A DNA stretch of 64,000 nt from Calditrichota bacterium (GTDB taxonomy: Bacteria > Calditrichota > Calditrichia > Calditrichales > J004), in assembly GCA_013112635.1 (NCBI GenBank), contig JABFGF010000001.1, forward strand, positions 124,001 through 188,000, in the 5' to 3' direction. Positions 27,772-36,490 of this stretch are shown in pieces (position 1 is the first letter of the stretch; each line of letters begins with the position of its first letter). A model generated the notes under the pieces. It saw only the letters and a list, made by a program, of their open reading frames with translations, had not been told where the DNA came from and ran no database searches. The translations under genes and the position numbers were made by a program.

Positions 27772-28338
27772 ATGCATGAAACGATAGAAAAACAACTGCT
27801 TGAACATAAATCTGTTTTGGAAAAAACAACAGAAATACTTGCTCAGGAAATTGAAAAAGCCTCGATTCTCGCTGTTGAGACAATTCAATCCGGAAATAAA
27901 ATTATGTTTTGCGGAAATGGTGGTAGTGCCTCGGATGCTCAGCATTTGGCTGCGGAGCTTAGCGGGCGTTTTGTAAGGGAAAGAAAAGGTTTGCCAGGGC
28001 TGGCATTAACAACCGATGCATCTGTCTTAACATCTGTTTCAAATGATTTTGGCTTTGAATTTGTCTTCTCCAGGCAGGTTGAAGCAATTGCATCAAAAGG
28101 TGATTTGCTGATTGGTATTTCAACCTCCGGAAACAGCGCCAACGTTATCAACGCGCTTAAAATGGCAAAAAAACTTGGCTGCAAAACGCTTGGTTTTAGT
28201 GGCAATAAGGGCGGCAAATTTAGCGGTGAGTGTGATTTGAATTTAATTGTTCCATCAGATGTAACAGCACGAATTCAAGAAATGCATATTTTAATTGGTC
28301 ATATAATCTGCCAGGCCATTGATGATGCTTTTTGCTAG
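27772..28338 (+). CDS. gmhA: SIS-domain phosphoheptose isomerase (GmhA/DiaA family)
   Basis: The 188-residue protein has the SIS-domain motifs of sedoheptulose-7-phosphate isomerase: FCGNGGSASDAQHLAAELSG (about residues 47-65), GISTSGNSANVINAL and the C-terminal ARIQEMHILIGHIICQ containing the Glu and His used in catalysis. The enzyme makes D-glycero-manno-heptose-7-phosphate for lipopolysaccharide or other heptose glycans. DiaA, a related replication factor, has the same fold and cannot be fully excluded. It follows larC with a short gap and is convergent with the next gene. Confidence 0.88.
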   Translation: MHETIEKQLLEHKSVLEKTTEILAQEIEKASILAVETIQSGNKIMFCGNGGSASDAQHLAAELSGRFVRERKGLPGLALTTDASVLTSVSNDFGFEFVFSRQVEAIASKGDLLIGISTSGNSANVINALKMAKKLGCKTLGFSGNKGGKFSGECDLNLIVPSDVTARIQEMHILIGHIICQAIDDAFC

Positions 28339-28345
28339 TTAATGG

Positions 28346-28417
28346 TGTCATTCAAAGTAGAGCAGTGAAGCGAAGAATCTTATAGGAACCGGGAATGCTT
28401 CAACCCTCAGTATGACA
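28346..28417. repeat. Dispersed palindromic repeat, copy 1
   Basis: The element starts TGTCAT and ends ATGACA, with inner segments AGTGAAGCGAAGAATC and TGCTTCAACCCTCAG. It shares these with the element at 59586. It lies between two convergent genes, where its hairpin could terminate transcription from both sides. Confidence 0.75.
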
Positions 28418-28951
28418 TCAGATTTTTATTCTTTTAAGTATATAATCTGAAACCTCTTCCAATTTGTTAAAATGAGGTATTTTAATATTCATTTTCGTTA
28501 ACAACAGAAAATTCTTATAAAATCCTACCGCTGGTTTATTATATTGCAAAGCTAATTCAACCTCGCTTATAGTACCATAACTCCCCGGCAATACAACAAT
28601 ATAATCTGCGCTTAGAATATTTATATGGTTACGCGACAAAGGATCAGTTCCTTTTTTTCCGCTAAATGGAAGATGAGTATAAAGTGGAACCTCAATCCAT
28701 GGATTGGGATAGCCTGAGTGACTTTTATACTTTCTGTTTTCAACTTTTCCCGGAATGACGCCAAGTGATAACCCGGAACGTTTTTTTGTTTCAACGAAAG
28801 TTTTACTTACAACCTGCATTACACCACTACCACCACCACCGGTTAACAGATGAAATCCCGATTCAGCAATCCACTTTCCCAAAGGTTCTGAGAATTCCAG
28901 GTGTTCGTCATTACCCGATCCCATAACACCGATTATTTTTAGTTTATTCAT
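28418..28951 (-). CDS. LOG-family (TIGR00725-like) nucleotide-binding protein
   Basis: The 177-residue protein has the Rossmann-like motifs of the LOG/DprA-like superfamily: IGVMGSGNDEH at the start, LLTGGGGSGVMQVVSK (the GGG loop), RNHINILSADYIVVLPGSYGTISEVELAL. The usual PGGxGTxxE box is here PGSYGTISE, keeping the Thr and Glu. Relatives include cytokinin-activating phosphoribohydrolases and molybdenum-carrier-like proteins; the TIGR00725 subgroup has no firm role. It starts 7 bases after the Nudix gene stop, so the two form an operon. Confidence 0.8.
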   Translation of the reverse strand: MNKLKIIGVMGSGNDEHLEFSEPLGKWIAESGFHLLTGGGGSGVMQVVSKTFVETKKRSGLSLGVIPGKVENRKYKSHSGYPNPWIEVPLYTHLPFSGKKGTDPLSRNHINILSADYIVVLPGSYGTISEVELALQYNKPAVGFYKNFLLLTKMNIKIPHFNKLEEVSDYILKRIKI

Positions 28952-28958
28952 ATAGTGA

Positions 28959-29513
28959 TTAAAAGTTAATCCGGTTATTTTTCCGCAAATAGTTATAAGC
29001 CCGCATCAACCCAATCACTGCAAGAGCGTCTTTAATTTCTGTATTTAAAACCATTTGCCATGCTTCTTCAAAAGGCAGTTTTTTTATGATTAGGTCTTCT
29101 GTGTCATCCGGGTCAGATTCACCTTGTTCTAAATCTTCAGCAAGATAAACGTATCCTACTTCATCTGTAAAACAATTACTTGTATAAAGGGTGTTAAGAA
29201 AAGTCCATCTTTTTGCTGTCAACCCAGTTTCTTCACGCAACTCACGCTTAGCGCCTATTAAAGTATCCTCTCCGTGTAATCCTCCGCCTTCAGGTATTTC
29301 CCAGGAGTACTCGCCTAGTGGATAGCGAAACTGGCCAACCAGGTATGTCTGCAAGTCATGAGTGATCGGTACAATTCCGATTGCAGGTTTTGCCTCAACA
29401 ACACTGTAAATACCATTGTTTCCCGATGGATTGATTACCTTATCTTCACGCAGACGTATCCAATCATTTTTATAAATTTCTTTTGTGCTGATTTTTTTCC
29501 AGGGATTTTTCAT
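28959..29513 (-). CDS. Nudix hydrolase, ADP-ribose pyrophosphatase-like
   Basis: The 184-residue protein has a full Nudix box, GGGLHGEDTLIGAKRELREE followed by TGL (GX5EX7REUXEEXGU), preceded by the FRYPLGEYSWEIPEGG segment typical of ADP-ribose pyrophosphatases. It probably hydrolyses ADP-ribose or a nucleotide sugar. GGAG sits before the ATG. It is the first gene of a two-gene operon with the LOG-family protein, which also handles nucleotides, so they may act in nucleotide clean-up. It is divergent from the formiminotransferase gene. Confidence 0.88.
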   Translation of the reverse strand: MKNPWKKISTKEIYKNDWIRLREDKVINPSGNNGIYSVVEAKPAIGIVPITHDLQTYLVGQFRYPLGEYSWEIPEGGGLHGEDTLIGAKRELREETGLTAKRWTFLNTLYTSNCFTDEVGYVYLAEDLEQGESDPDDTEDLIIKKLPFEEAWQMVLNTEIKDALAVIGLMRAYNYLRKNNRINF

Positions 29514-29664
29514 ATATCTCCAAAAAATTAATCCAAGTGAAAATGGATTTTAAAATAATAAAGTTTTTTTTATCAAAATTTAGGTTTAATTTTAGGCATT
29601 CAATCAATGATTTACAAAGTTATATCAACCAAAAATTTAAAATCAGCAAGAATAAGGAAAAATA

Positions 29665-31497
29665 ATGGATGACAGATTAATTGAATGTGTACCCAACTTT
29701 TCTGAAGGGAAAGATCTTAACCTTATTAAACAAATTACAAACGAAATTGAAGCCGTCGATCATATAAAACTTCTTGATGTTGATCCCGGTGCTGAGATGA
29801 ACCGTACTGTTGTAACATTTGTTGGCCCACCTGAATCAGTTAAGGAAGCTGCATTTCGGTCAATCAAAAAAGCTTCCGAATTGATCGATATGACAAAACA
29901 CCAGGGATCACATCCACGCATGGGCGCTACCGATGTTTGCCCTTTTGTGCCGGTTAGTGGCGTTTCAATAGAGGAATGCATCGAACTTTCCAAAGAAGTG
30001 GCCAAAAGAGTTGGCGATGAATTACAAATCCCGATTTACCTGTATGAAAAATCTGCCCAAAAACCTGAACGAGAAAATCTCGCTGTTGTGCGGAAAGGGG
30101 AATATGAGGCTTTGGAAGCAAAACTGGCCAAGCCGGAGTGGAAGCCCGATTTTGGACCGGCCATATTTAATGCTAAGGCAGGTGGCACAGTAATGGGTGT
30201 CCGTGAATTTTTGATTGCTTATAATATTAGCTTGAATACCCGCGAAAAATTGCATGCTACAGACATTGCTTTTGAACTACGCGAGAAAGGGCGTTCTGCT
30301 CGTCGTGGAAATATTAATCCGTTTTATTATAAAGGCCAAACAATTCTTAAATACAAAGAAGGATTGTATCCTTGTGGAAGTTGTGATTTTGAAGGCAAAA
30401 CTATTACAGAAACAAATGCCCATTGCATTGAAAAACATAATTATGATTTAGTAGCGCTTCTAAAACAAAATGCGATTAATCCGGAAAAGCCGGAAGGAAA
30501 ATCGGTAAAAAAACCGGGTCTTTTTTCTCACGCGAAATCAATTGGCTGGGTTGTGCCTGAATTTGACCGCGCACAAATTTCAATCAATCTGACAGATTAT
30601 AATGTAACCTCTACACATGATGTGCTCGAAGCCACTCGGAAGTTAGCGGCTGAAAGAGGTCTTGTTGTAACTGGCAGTGAGATAGTTGGAATGGTGCCTT
30701 ATCCCGCATTATTGGAAACAGGAAAATACTATTTACGCAAACAAGGCAGGGCCGTTGGCATTCCAATCATAGATATTTTAAATACCGCTGTGCAGTCACT
30801 TGGTTTAACAGATGTTGCTGAATTTAACATTGAAGAACGTGTGCTTGGTTTGCCAAAAAATCTTGATACGGCATTAGTAGAGATGTCTGTTACAGATTTT
30901 ACTGATGAAGTTTCCAGGGAATCTGCAGCACCGGGTGGTGGCTCAATTGCTGCATTGGCTGGCGCGATTGGTGCATCCTTATCATCCATGGTTGCCACGT
31001 TAACCGCAAACAGGCGTGGTAGTGAAGACGTAGATGATATTTTGAATGAGGCAGCAGAAACCTGCCAGGAAGTAAAACAGGCGTTGATAAAGGCAGTGGA
31101 TGCGGATACAGATGCTTTTAATATTTATATGGATGCACGGCGTTTACCGGCCAAAACTGATCAGCAAAAAAAGATTCGCGAGGATGCCATGCTTGATGGA
31201 TTAAAGCAGGCCGTTGCAGTTCCATTAAATACGGCGCGTCAAAGCTTTAGGGCAGTTAAACTTGCAGAAACTGTTGTAAAGTATGGAAATCCTGCCTCGG
31301 TAACAGATGTAGGAGTTGGGGCTCAAATGGCTTATAGTGGCGTAAAAGGCGGCATATACAATGTTTTGATCAATTTGAAGGATATCTCCGACCAGGAGTT
31401 TAACGCGGAAATGCGAAAGAGATGTGAAGTGTTAGACAAGGATGCAAAAGAAGCTCTGGATAAAGTGTTGTCTGTTGTTGAGAATGCGTTGAAGTGA
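29665..31497 (+). CDS. ftcD: Glutamate formiminotransferase-cyclodeaminase, with a C2H2-like insert
   Basis: The 610-residue bifunctional enzyme transfers the formimino group of formiminoglutamate to tetrahydrofolate and releases ammonia, in histidine breakdown. The transferase half begins IECVPNFSEGKDLNLIKQI and includes HQGSHPRMGATDVCPFVPV. The cyclodeaminase half starts near residue 405 with VTDFTDEVSRESAAPGGGSI. Between them, from about residue 236, is a CGSC...HCIEKH segment with C-x2-C-x12-H-x4-H spacing that resembles a zinc finger. AAGGA precedes the ATG. Other histidine-utilisation genes are absent nearby. Confidence 0.92.
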   Translation: MDDRLIECVPNFSEGKDLNLIKQITNEIEAVDHIKLLDVDPGAEMNRTVVTFVGPPESVKEAAFRSIKKASELIDMTKHQGSHPRMGATDVCPFVPVSGVSIEECIELSKEVAKRVGDELQIPIYLYEKSAQKPERENLAVVRKGEYEALEAKLAKPEWKPDFGPAIFNAKAGGTVMGVREFLIAYNISLNTREKLHATDIAFELREKGRSARRGNINPFYYKGQTILKYKEGLYPCGSCDFEGKTITETNAHCIEKHNYDLVALLKQNAINPEKPEGKSVKKPGLFSHAKSIGWVVPEFDRAQISINLTDYNVTSTHDVLEATRKLAAERGLVVTGSEIVGMVPYPALLETGKYYLRKQGRAVGIPIIDILNTAVQSLGLTDVAEFNIEERVLGLPKNLDTALVEMSVTDFTDEVSRESAAPGGGSIAALAGAIGASLSSMVATLTANRRGSEDVDDILNEAAETCQEVKQALIKAVDADTDAFNIYMDARRLPAKTDQQKKIREDAMLDGLKQAVAVPLNTARQSFRAVKLAETVVKYGNPASVTDVGVGAQMAYSGVKGGIYNVLINLKDISDQEFNAEMRKRCEVLDKDAKEALDKVLSVVENALK

Positions 31498-31535
31498 AAT
31501 GTTGCAGCTTCCGGGATTTTAGGCACAATTTTTAT

Positions 31536-31560
31536 GAAACTTGAAACTTGAAACTTGAAA
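31536..31560. repeat. GAAACTT tandem repeat in the leader of the next gene
   Basis: GAAACTT occurs three times head-to-tail just before the probable start of the hypothetical gene at 31563. It replaces a normal ribosome site there. Confidence 0.5.
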
Positions 31561-31562
31561 AA

Positions 31563-32147
31563 ATGAATATAGAAAAATTAATAAAACAAAAAGAGGAAGA
31601 TCATCTCAAAAATAATTTCATTCAATTTTCGGATGAAGAGATTGCCCGAATTGATCTAAAAACTGCAAACAAGCTTGTTGAACATTTTCATGGGCGCGTT
31701 TTGATGAAACTGCCGCCTGCCGAACTATTGTTTTTTGAATGGTTGAAAAAAAATGATAACCGGGTCTGGAATGATATTTGGGGTGATAATGACAATCTAT
31801 ACCTTGTCAGCATTGATTTGCTCGCCCAATTTTTAAAAGAAAAAAATGGCTTCCCGATTTGTGATTTGGAAGAATCAAATTATTATTTCTCCGTAAAACA
31901 TATTAAGCCAAAAGGTTTACAGGAGATGGAAAGAATTCTCAAAAAAACCGAACAGAATGAACAGCTTGATATTGATGAATTGATCCTTTTTGAACTTCAT
32001 CTTTCTGCGTTTGATATTTGGCATTTTGTTTACAGGTACGATTTGCCTTTGGAAGAAGTGAAGCAACTTATTTCCGATATGGAATACAAAGGATGGATTG
32101 TGCATCTTCCAAACAGCGAAGACCTGTTGAGATATGTTGAAGTTTAG
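31563..32147 (+). CDS. Hypothetical soluble protein
   Basis: The 194-residue protein begins MNIEKLIKQKEEDHLKNN if ATG 31563 is used; a TTG at 31548 inside the repeat is the alternative. It is acidic, rich in Leu, Glu and aromatic residues, with no membrane helix or signal. Helical patterning and a WDKKNDNR-like central region (FFEWLKKNDNRVWNDIWGD) suggest a compact folded domain, and ILFELHLSAFDIWHFVYRYD is notable. I do not recognise the family. It is followed after 14 bases by the VanZ gene, so the two may be co-expressed. Confidence 0.65.
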   Translation: MNIEKLIKQKEEDHLKNNFIQFSDEEIARIDLKTANKLVEHFHGRVLMKLPPAELLFFEWLKKNDNRVWNDIWGDNDNLYLVSIDLLAQFLKEKNGFPICDLEESNYYFSVKHIKPKGLQEMERILKKTEQNEQLDIDELILFELHLSAFDIWHFVYRYDLPLEEVKQLISDMEYKGWIVHLPNSEDLLRYVEV

Positions 32148-32161
32148 GCCTGGAACTTGAT

Positions 32162-33469
32162 TTGAATATTCAACGATCTCAAATTGCTAAATATGGTTTC
32201 GCATTTTCTGCAATACTAATTCTGTATAATACGCTAATTCCATTCCATTTTTACACACAACCCTCAAAAATTATAAGAAATATTGGACGCATTGAATGGA
32301 TTCCATTCTTGCATAATGGCAGTTTAGTGCCTTTTGTGGATTTATTGGGAAATGTGATTCTTTTTTTGCCGATTGGTTTTTTTGCGGCGCTATATTTTAT
32401 ACGAAATAGAAATAACGTTTCAATTCTTTTAAAAACTACATTAGTTGGCTTTGGGTTTAGTTTGTTTATTGAAACAGCCCAAATATTTTTTAAATACCGA
32501 ATCACATCCTCACATGATTTATTTACAAATACTTTTGGTGCTGCTCTTGGCGGGGTATTGGCAATATTAATTATTAACAAATATTTTGATCATACTAAAA
32601 GACTTTTCAATAAAATTATATTCGCGCATCCACACAATATTTTATTTTTATTATTTTTCGTTTTTAAACTAATTGATATCCTTGTTCCAGATAAAACATT
32701 CCTTAGGGCACATAATGTTGGTTTAGCCTGGGAACTTTCAGAGTTGATCCCGTTTTCTTCCTTTTCTGATAGTATTCTATTTAAAAATTTTATGATCTAT
32801 TTATTTATGGGCCTGTTTTTCTCAGAGATAATCAAAAAATTTGAGGGCAGGAAGAGTTTTCTTGTTTTTGTTTATTCCGGATTGATTTTATTCCTGTTTG
32901 GTTCTGAGGCATTTCATATCCTGTTTTATAAAATACCGGTTTATTCAAGTATTATCTTTCTTGCATTACTAGGATTTAGTTTGGGGCATAAAGCAGGATT
33001 ATTTTGGATAGAAAACAGAAAAACAACACCACACCTTACAAATCGAATATTTATTAGCATTGTGTTTTTATTAATAACATACATTTTGATAGATGGATTC
33101 TATCCTTTTAAATTCACTTCTTTTTCGTCTTCAGAGATTTCCATTAAGAATTTTGTACCATTTTATTTCTATTTTAAAGAGACTTCTTTTTTTAATATAA
33201 AAGATGTCCTTTATTCCATAACATTATCCATTCCGATTGGGGGATATCTTTGTTATTTGATTAAAAGACAGAATACTGCTGAACGGGTTCTAATTACAGT
33301 AAGTGCAGTTTTTAGCCTTAGTTTTATTATAGAAATAGGACAACTATTTATCCCAGGCCGGGTAATGGATATAACCGACGTTTTATTAATGACATCCGGT
33401 GCAGCTATTGGCAGTGTGTTCACTATTTTTCATAAAGAAATAAACTCTACAAAACAAAACCAGCAATAA
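32162..33469 (+). CDS. Membrane protein with two VanZ-like domains
   Basis: The 435-residue protein has around eleven membrane helices and two VanZ-like units. The first has LIPFHFY, LGNVILFLPIGFFAALY, SLFIETAQIFFKYR, SHDLFTNTFGAALGG. The second, near the C-terminus, has FYPFKF, SLSFIIEIGQLFIPGRVMD, ITDVLLMTSGAAIG. VanZ proteins are linked to teicoplanin resistance and cell-envelope roles. The start is a TTG (32162). Its last 23 bases overlap the 3' end of the convergent antiporter gene. Confidence 0.85.
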   Translation: MNIQRSQIAKYGFAFSAILILYNTLIPFHFYTQPSKIIRNIGRIEWIPFLHNGSLVPFVDLLGNVILFLPIGFFAALYFIRNRNNVSILLKTTLVGFGFSLFIETAQIFFKYRITSSHDLFTNTFGAALGGVLAILIINKYFDHTKRLFNKIIFAHPHNILFLLFFVFKLIDILVPDKTFLRAHNVGLAWELSELIPFSSFSDSILFKNFMIYLFMGLFFSEIIKKFEGRKSFLVFVYSGLILFLFGSEAFHILFYKIPVYSSIIFLALLGFSLGHKAGLFWIENRKTTPHLTNRIFISIVFLLITYILIDGFYPFKFTSFSSSEISIKNFVPFYFYFKETSFFNIKDVLYSITLSIPIGGYLCYLIKRQNTAERVLITVSAVFSLSFIIEIGQLFIPGRVMDITDVLLMTSGAAIGSVFTIFHKEINSTKQNQQ

Positions 33470-34925
33470 TATAAAATATACTCGAAACACCGCCAATAAC
33501 TAAAGCATATGGCAATTGTGTTTTTACATGATCGATATGATCACTGGCAGAAGCCATAGACGAAATAATAGTTGTATCAGATATGGGCGAACAGTGATCC
33601 CCAAAAACCCCACCTCCAAGAACAGCAGCCAGTGCCAATGGAATGCTCACATCCATTGAAGTAGCCATTGGTATTGCAATACTTATCATTATCGCAAATG
33701 TACCCCATGATGTACCTGTAGAGAAAGCAATAAAACTGCTTGCAATAAATATAATAAAAGGCACCATGGAAGGGCTAAGCCACTCTTTTGTAATTTCTGC
33801 AACAAACAATCCGGCACCTAAATCTTTACTCACCTTACCAATTGCAAAAGCCAGCATCATTAGCAGAGCAAGAGGAATTAACCCACCAATTCCTTTAAAG
33901 GCCAATTCAATTAGTTCTTTCATTTTGAATAGTTTTTGGGTTCGGTACATAATTGCCGCAATAAAAATAGAAGATAATACTGCCCATAAAACAGCTGTTG
34001 ATCCCGAGCCATTGCTCATTGAATCAAATATCTTTTCCATAAAACTATAATTTTGGAAATTATCAGAAATATTCCAGCCAGTATATAACAATCCGAAGGG
34101 CATCATAAACACCATAACAAAAATGGGAACTATCATATTTTTTGCTCTTACCGGTATACCTTCCTTTTTCTGCAGTCCAACTACATCATCAGAAATCATC
34201 GGTTGCGCAGCATCTGCTAAAACCTTGCCTTCAATTTGGGCTCGATGTTCTGCTTTTTTCATTGGTCCATAGTCTTTTTTTGAGAGTATAATAAGTAAAA
34301 CACCAATCAAAGCAAGAATTGGATAAAAGTTAAAAGGGTAGGCCTTAACAAAAACTAAAATCGGATCTGAAATGCCTTGTGCTAACAAAAGGCCGATGAT
34401 GTAAGCGCCCCAGGCATTAAAGGGAACCAGTATACAAATTGGGGCAGAAGTTGAGTCTGCAATATAGGCTAACTTTTCACGCGATATTTTATAACGGTCA
34501 AACAAAGGTCGAAACAGTGAACCAACCGTAAGGACAGTTATACTTGATTCAACAAAGACAATGACACCTGTTATCCAGGCGTACAACTGCACACGAGTCC
34601 GGGATTTATCTCCCTCATCAAGCTTTTGCAGTTTATTACTCATTATTTTGATAAATCCGTCCACACCTCCTGAACGTTGTATATAAGCTATAAGAGCCCC
34701 TACAAGTGAACTAAACATTATCGTCCGAGTATTTCCGGAATCTTTAAAAACATCAACCAGGGCCTGAATGGTTGCAATAGAGCCATCCAGAAAATTCCAA
34801 TTATTTAAAACTATCCATCCAAGCCAAATACCAAATAGCAGTGAAATAAAAACCTGACGTGTTTTAATCGCCAAAACAATTGCAATAACCGGTGGTACTA
34901 AAGACCAGATACCAAAATGATCCAC
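33447..34925 (-). CDS. nhaC: NhaC-family Na+/H+ antiporter
   Basis: GTG 34925 is chosen because AGGAGA sits 7 bases upstream; a TTG 21 bases further upstream lies before that ribosome site. The 492-residue protein has about a dozen membrane helices with family motifs such as AIKTRQVFISLLFGIWLGW, TSAPICILVPFNAWGAY, FIAFSTGTSWGTFAIM and GGGVFGDHCSPISDTT. This places it with the NhaC sodium/proton (or malate/lactate) antiporters. The gene is monocistronic and overlaps the 3' end of the VanZ gene. Confidence 0.9.
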   Translation of the reverse strand: MDHFGIWSLVPPVIAIVLAIKTRQVFISLLFGIWLGWIVLNNWNFLDGSIATIQALVDVFKDSGNTRTIMFSSLVGALIAYIQRSGGVDGFIKIMSNKLQKLDEGDKSRTRVQLYAWITGVIVFVESSITVLTVGSLFRPLFDRYKISREKLAYIADSTSAPICILVPFNAWGAYIIGLLLAQGISDPILVFVKAYPFNFYPILALIGVLLIILSKKDYGPMKKAEHRAQIEGKVLADAAQPMISDDVVGLQKKEGIPVRAKNMIVPIFVMVFMMPFGLLYTGWNISDNFQNYSFMEKIFDSMSNGSGSTAVLWAVLSSIFIAAIMYRTQKLFKMKELIELAFKGIGGLIPLALLMMLAFAIGKVSKDLGAGLFVAEITKEWLSPSMVPFIIFIASSFIAFSTGTSWGTFAIMISIAIPMATSMDVSIPLALAAVLGGGVFGDHCSPISDTTIISSMASASDHIDHVKTQLPYALVIGGVSSIFYIIAGFVL

Positions 34926-35105
34926 AGAAAATCTCCTAATATTCAAAGCTCTAAGGCAACACTAATTCATATTTTGTTTATTAAACTAAGATTTATTTAA
35001 CAAATATAAAAGGAGACAAAGTCTGTTCATAAAATATTCAAATCTAAACTGGGTTATTATGTTGCCGAATTTGGGGTTATTAGTTATAAATAAGGATTAT
35101 TTACG

Positions 35106-35441
35106 ATGAGTGGAAAACTAATTGATTATCAGGAAGCATTAGACCGTTTAGGCGGTGATGAAGAATTCTTAAATGAACTACTTCAAGAGTTACTCATCCA
35201 GATAGACCAAAATTTTGATGAAATTAAAAAAGCTATCGAGAATAAGAACTATGATGAATTGAAATCAATATCCCACAGCCTTAAGGGAGCATCTGCAAAT
35301 TTGAATGTAACCCGAATGGCGAATCATTTTTTAACTCTTGAAGATTTGGGTACTGCAAATTCAATTGAAGGTGCAAGCGATATCCTGCATTTAGTAGGGC
35401 AGGATAGAAATGAGTTAGAATCTTTTTTAAATCAAAATTAA
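35106..35441 (+). CDS. Stand-alone Hpt phosphotransfer protein
   Basis: The 111-residue protein is almost only an Hpt domain: a four-helix bundle with the phospho-acceptor motif SISHSLKGASANLNV, His57. AAGGA lies before the ATG. Such proteins pass phosphate between a hybrid kinase and a response regulator. A response regulator-histidine kinase gene lies 1.9 kb further on, and a CheA-like kinase at 23.5 kb, but no partner is adjacent. Its 3' end overlaps the convergent comF gene by 15 bases. Confidence 0.88.
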   Translation: MSGKLIDYQEALDRLGGDEEFLNELLQELLIQIDQNFDEIKKAIENKNYDELKSISHSLKGASANLNVTRMANHFLTLEDLGTANSIEGASDILHLVGQDRNELESFLNQN

Positions 35442-36146
35442 ATCGTCCATCTCACTAGTTTCAAGATTGGATTGAAGAATATTTACAGGAGTGGCCATTG
35501 CAACAATGTCCACTTTTTTGCATTTTGCCCTCTTCAAAACCCCAGCACATTCATTTAAAGTCGCACCGGTTGTAATCACATCGTCTATAATCAATATTGA
35601 TTTATTTGTAATATCTTCATTCACCAAAAAAGCATTTGATATATTTTCCAGACGTTTCTTTCGATCCAATTTTGTTTGCGATGTAGTATATTTAACTCGC
35701 TGTAACAGTTGGTTGCTAAAGTGTAACCCAGATTTCTGGCAATAGCTCTTGGCGATTTCCTCACTTTGATTAAAACCTCGTTCTCTTTGTTTTGTAACAT
35801 GTAGTGGCACAAATGAAACCATGTCATAGGTATTATTAATTGATTCGTGGAGGGATGCCGCAAAATAGTCAGCAATTCTTTGATGTCCTTCATATTTAAA
35901 AAAATACATTAACTTTTGGAATAATTCAGAGAATTCAAACATTATATATACATTATCAAACTTCTGATTACTAATTCTGCTTATAAAAACCTCTAGTTGT
36001 TCCGGTGTGGTTTTTCTTAATTCTGAATAACAATTTTCGCAAACAATCACTCTGTTGCTCGACAATACTTTTCCACAAACCGTGCATGTTGCAGGTAAAA
36101 CCATATTTATTAGGTCGAAAGCCAAAGTCTTAAAAATCTTAAACAT
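35427..36146 (-). CDS. comF: ComF-family phosphoribosyltransferase
   Basis: ATG 36146 is chosen over a TTG at 36170. The 239-residue protein has an N-terminal zinc-ribbon (CTVCGKV, CENCYSEL) and a type I phosphoribosyltransferase domain with a KSILIIDDVITTGATLNECA motif for PRPP binding. ComF proteins take part in DNA uptake or repair and are also annotated as amidophosphoribosyltransferases. The VPLHVTKQRERGFNQSEEIA segment is characteristic. It is convergent with the Hpt gene and divergent from the sigma factor gene. Confidence 0.9.
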   Translation of the reverse strand: MFKIFKTLAFDLINMVLPATCTVCGKVLSSNRVIVCENCYSELRKTTPEQLEVFISRISNQKFDNVYIMFEFSELFQKLMYFFKYEGHQRIADYFAASLHESINNTYDMVSFVPLHVTKQRERGFNQSEEIAKSYCQKSGLHFSNQLLQRVKYTTSQTKLDRKKRLENISNAFLVNEDITNKSILIIDDVITTGATLNECAGVLKRAKCKKVDIVAMATPVNILQSNLETSEMDDLILI

Positions 36147-36170
36147 GAATATTATCCATACTTGGTTCAA

Positions 36171-36433
36171 TAATCGGTCAAATATTAGTCAATAAATTGA
36201 AAAATCCCAATATATATTAAAGTTTTTTGAGAAAAAAGTGCTCAATATTGATGTTTATAGTGTTGAAAATTGACACAGTTTAGTGGTGATATTAGGTACA
36301 CTTTAGAAAAAAAATAGTTTTTCGTGATTTGTAAAAAAAAGGGATATTTTCTAAATATACAATATGTAAGTTTATTAATAACAAGTGTTTATATCGTTTG
36401 TTTAGTTTGCTTATTGCCAAGATGAACAAATTA
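36171..36433. other. AT-rich gene-free gap between comF and the sigma-54 site
   Basis: No gene is seen. The stretch is rich in A and T and holds no hairpin that I would call. Its length would allow an upstream activator site for the sigma-54 promoter, but none was identified. Confidence 0.4.
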
Positions 36434-36449
36434 TGGCATGGTAGATGCA
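36434..36449 (+). promoter_or_regulatory. Sigma-54 promoter (-24/-12) ahead of the sigma-28-type gene
   Basis: TGGCATGGTAGATGCA matches the sigma-54 consensus TGGCACGRNNNTTGCW with invariant GG and GC at the right spacing. Only two core positions differ. It ends 41 bases before the ATG at 36491, with GGGGG before that start. Confidence 0.7.
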
Positions 36450-36490
36450 TTCAGGCTGTTCAAATTTAACTCTTACCAAAAGGGGGCGCA

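Noticed and set aside
35045-35070. A second sigma-54-like site before the Hpt gene
   Set aside because: The GG and GC pairs are one base out of register, which normally abolishes sigma-54 recognition.
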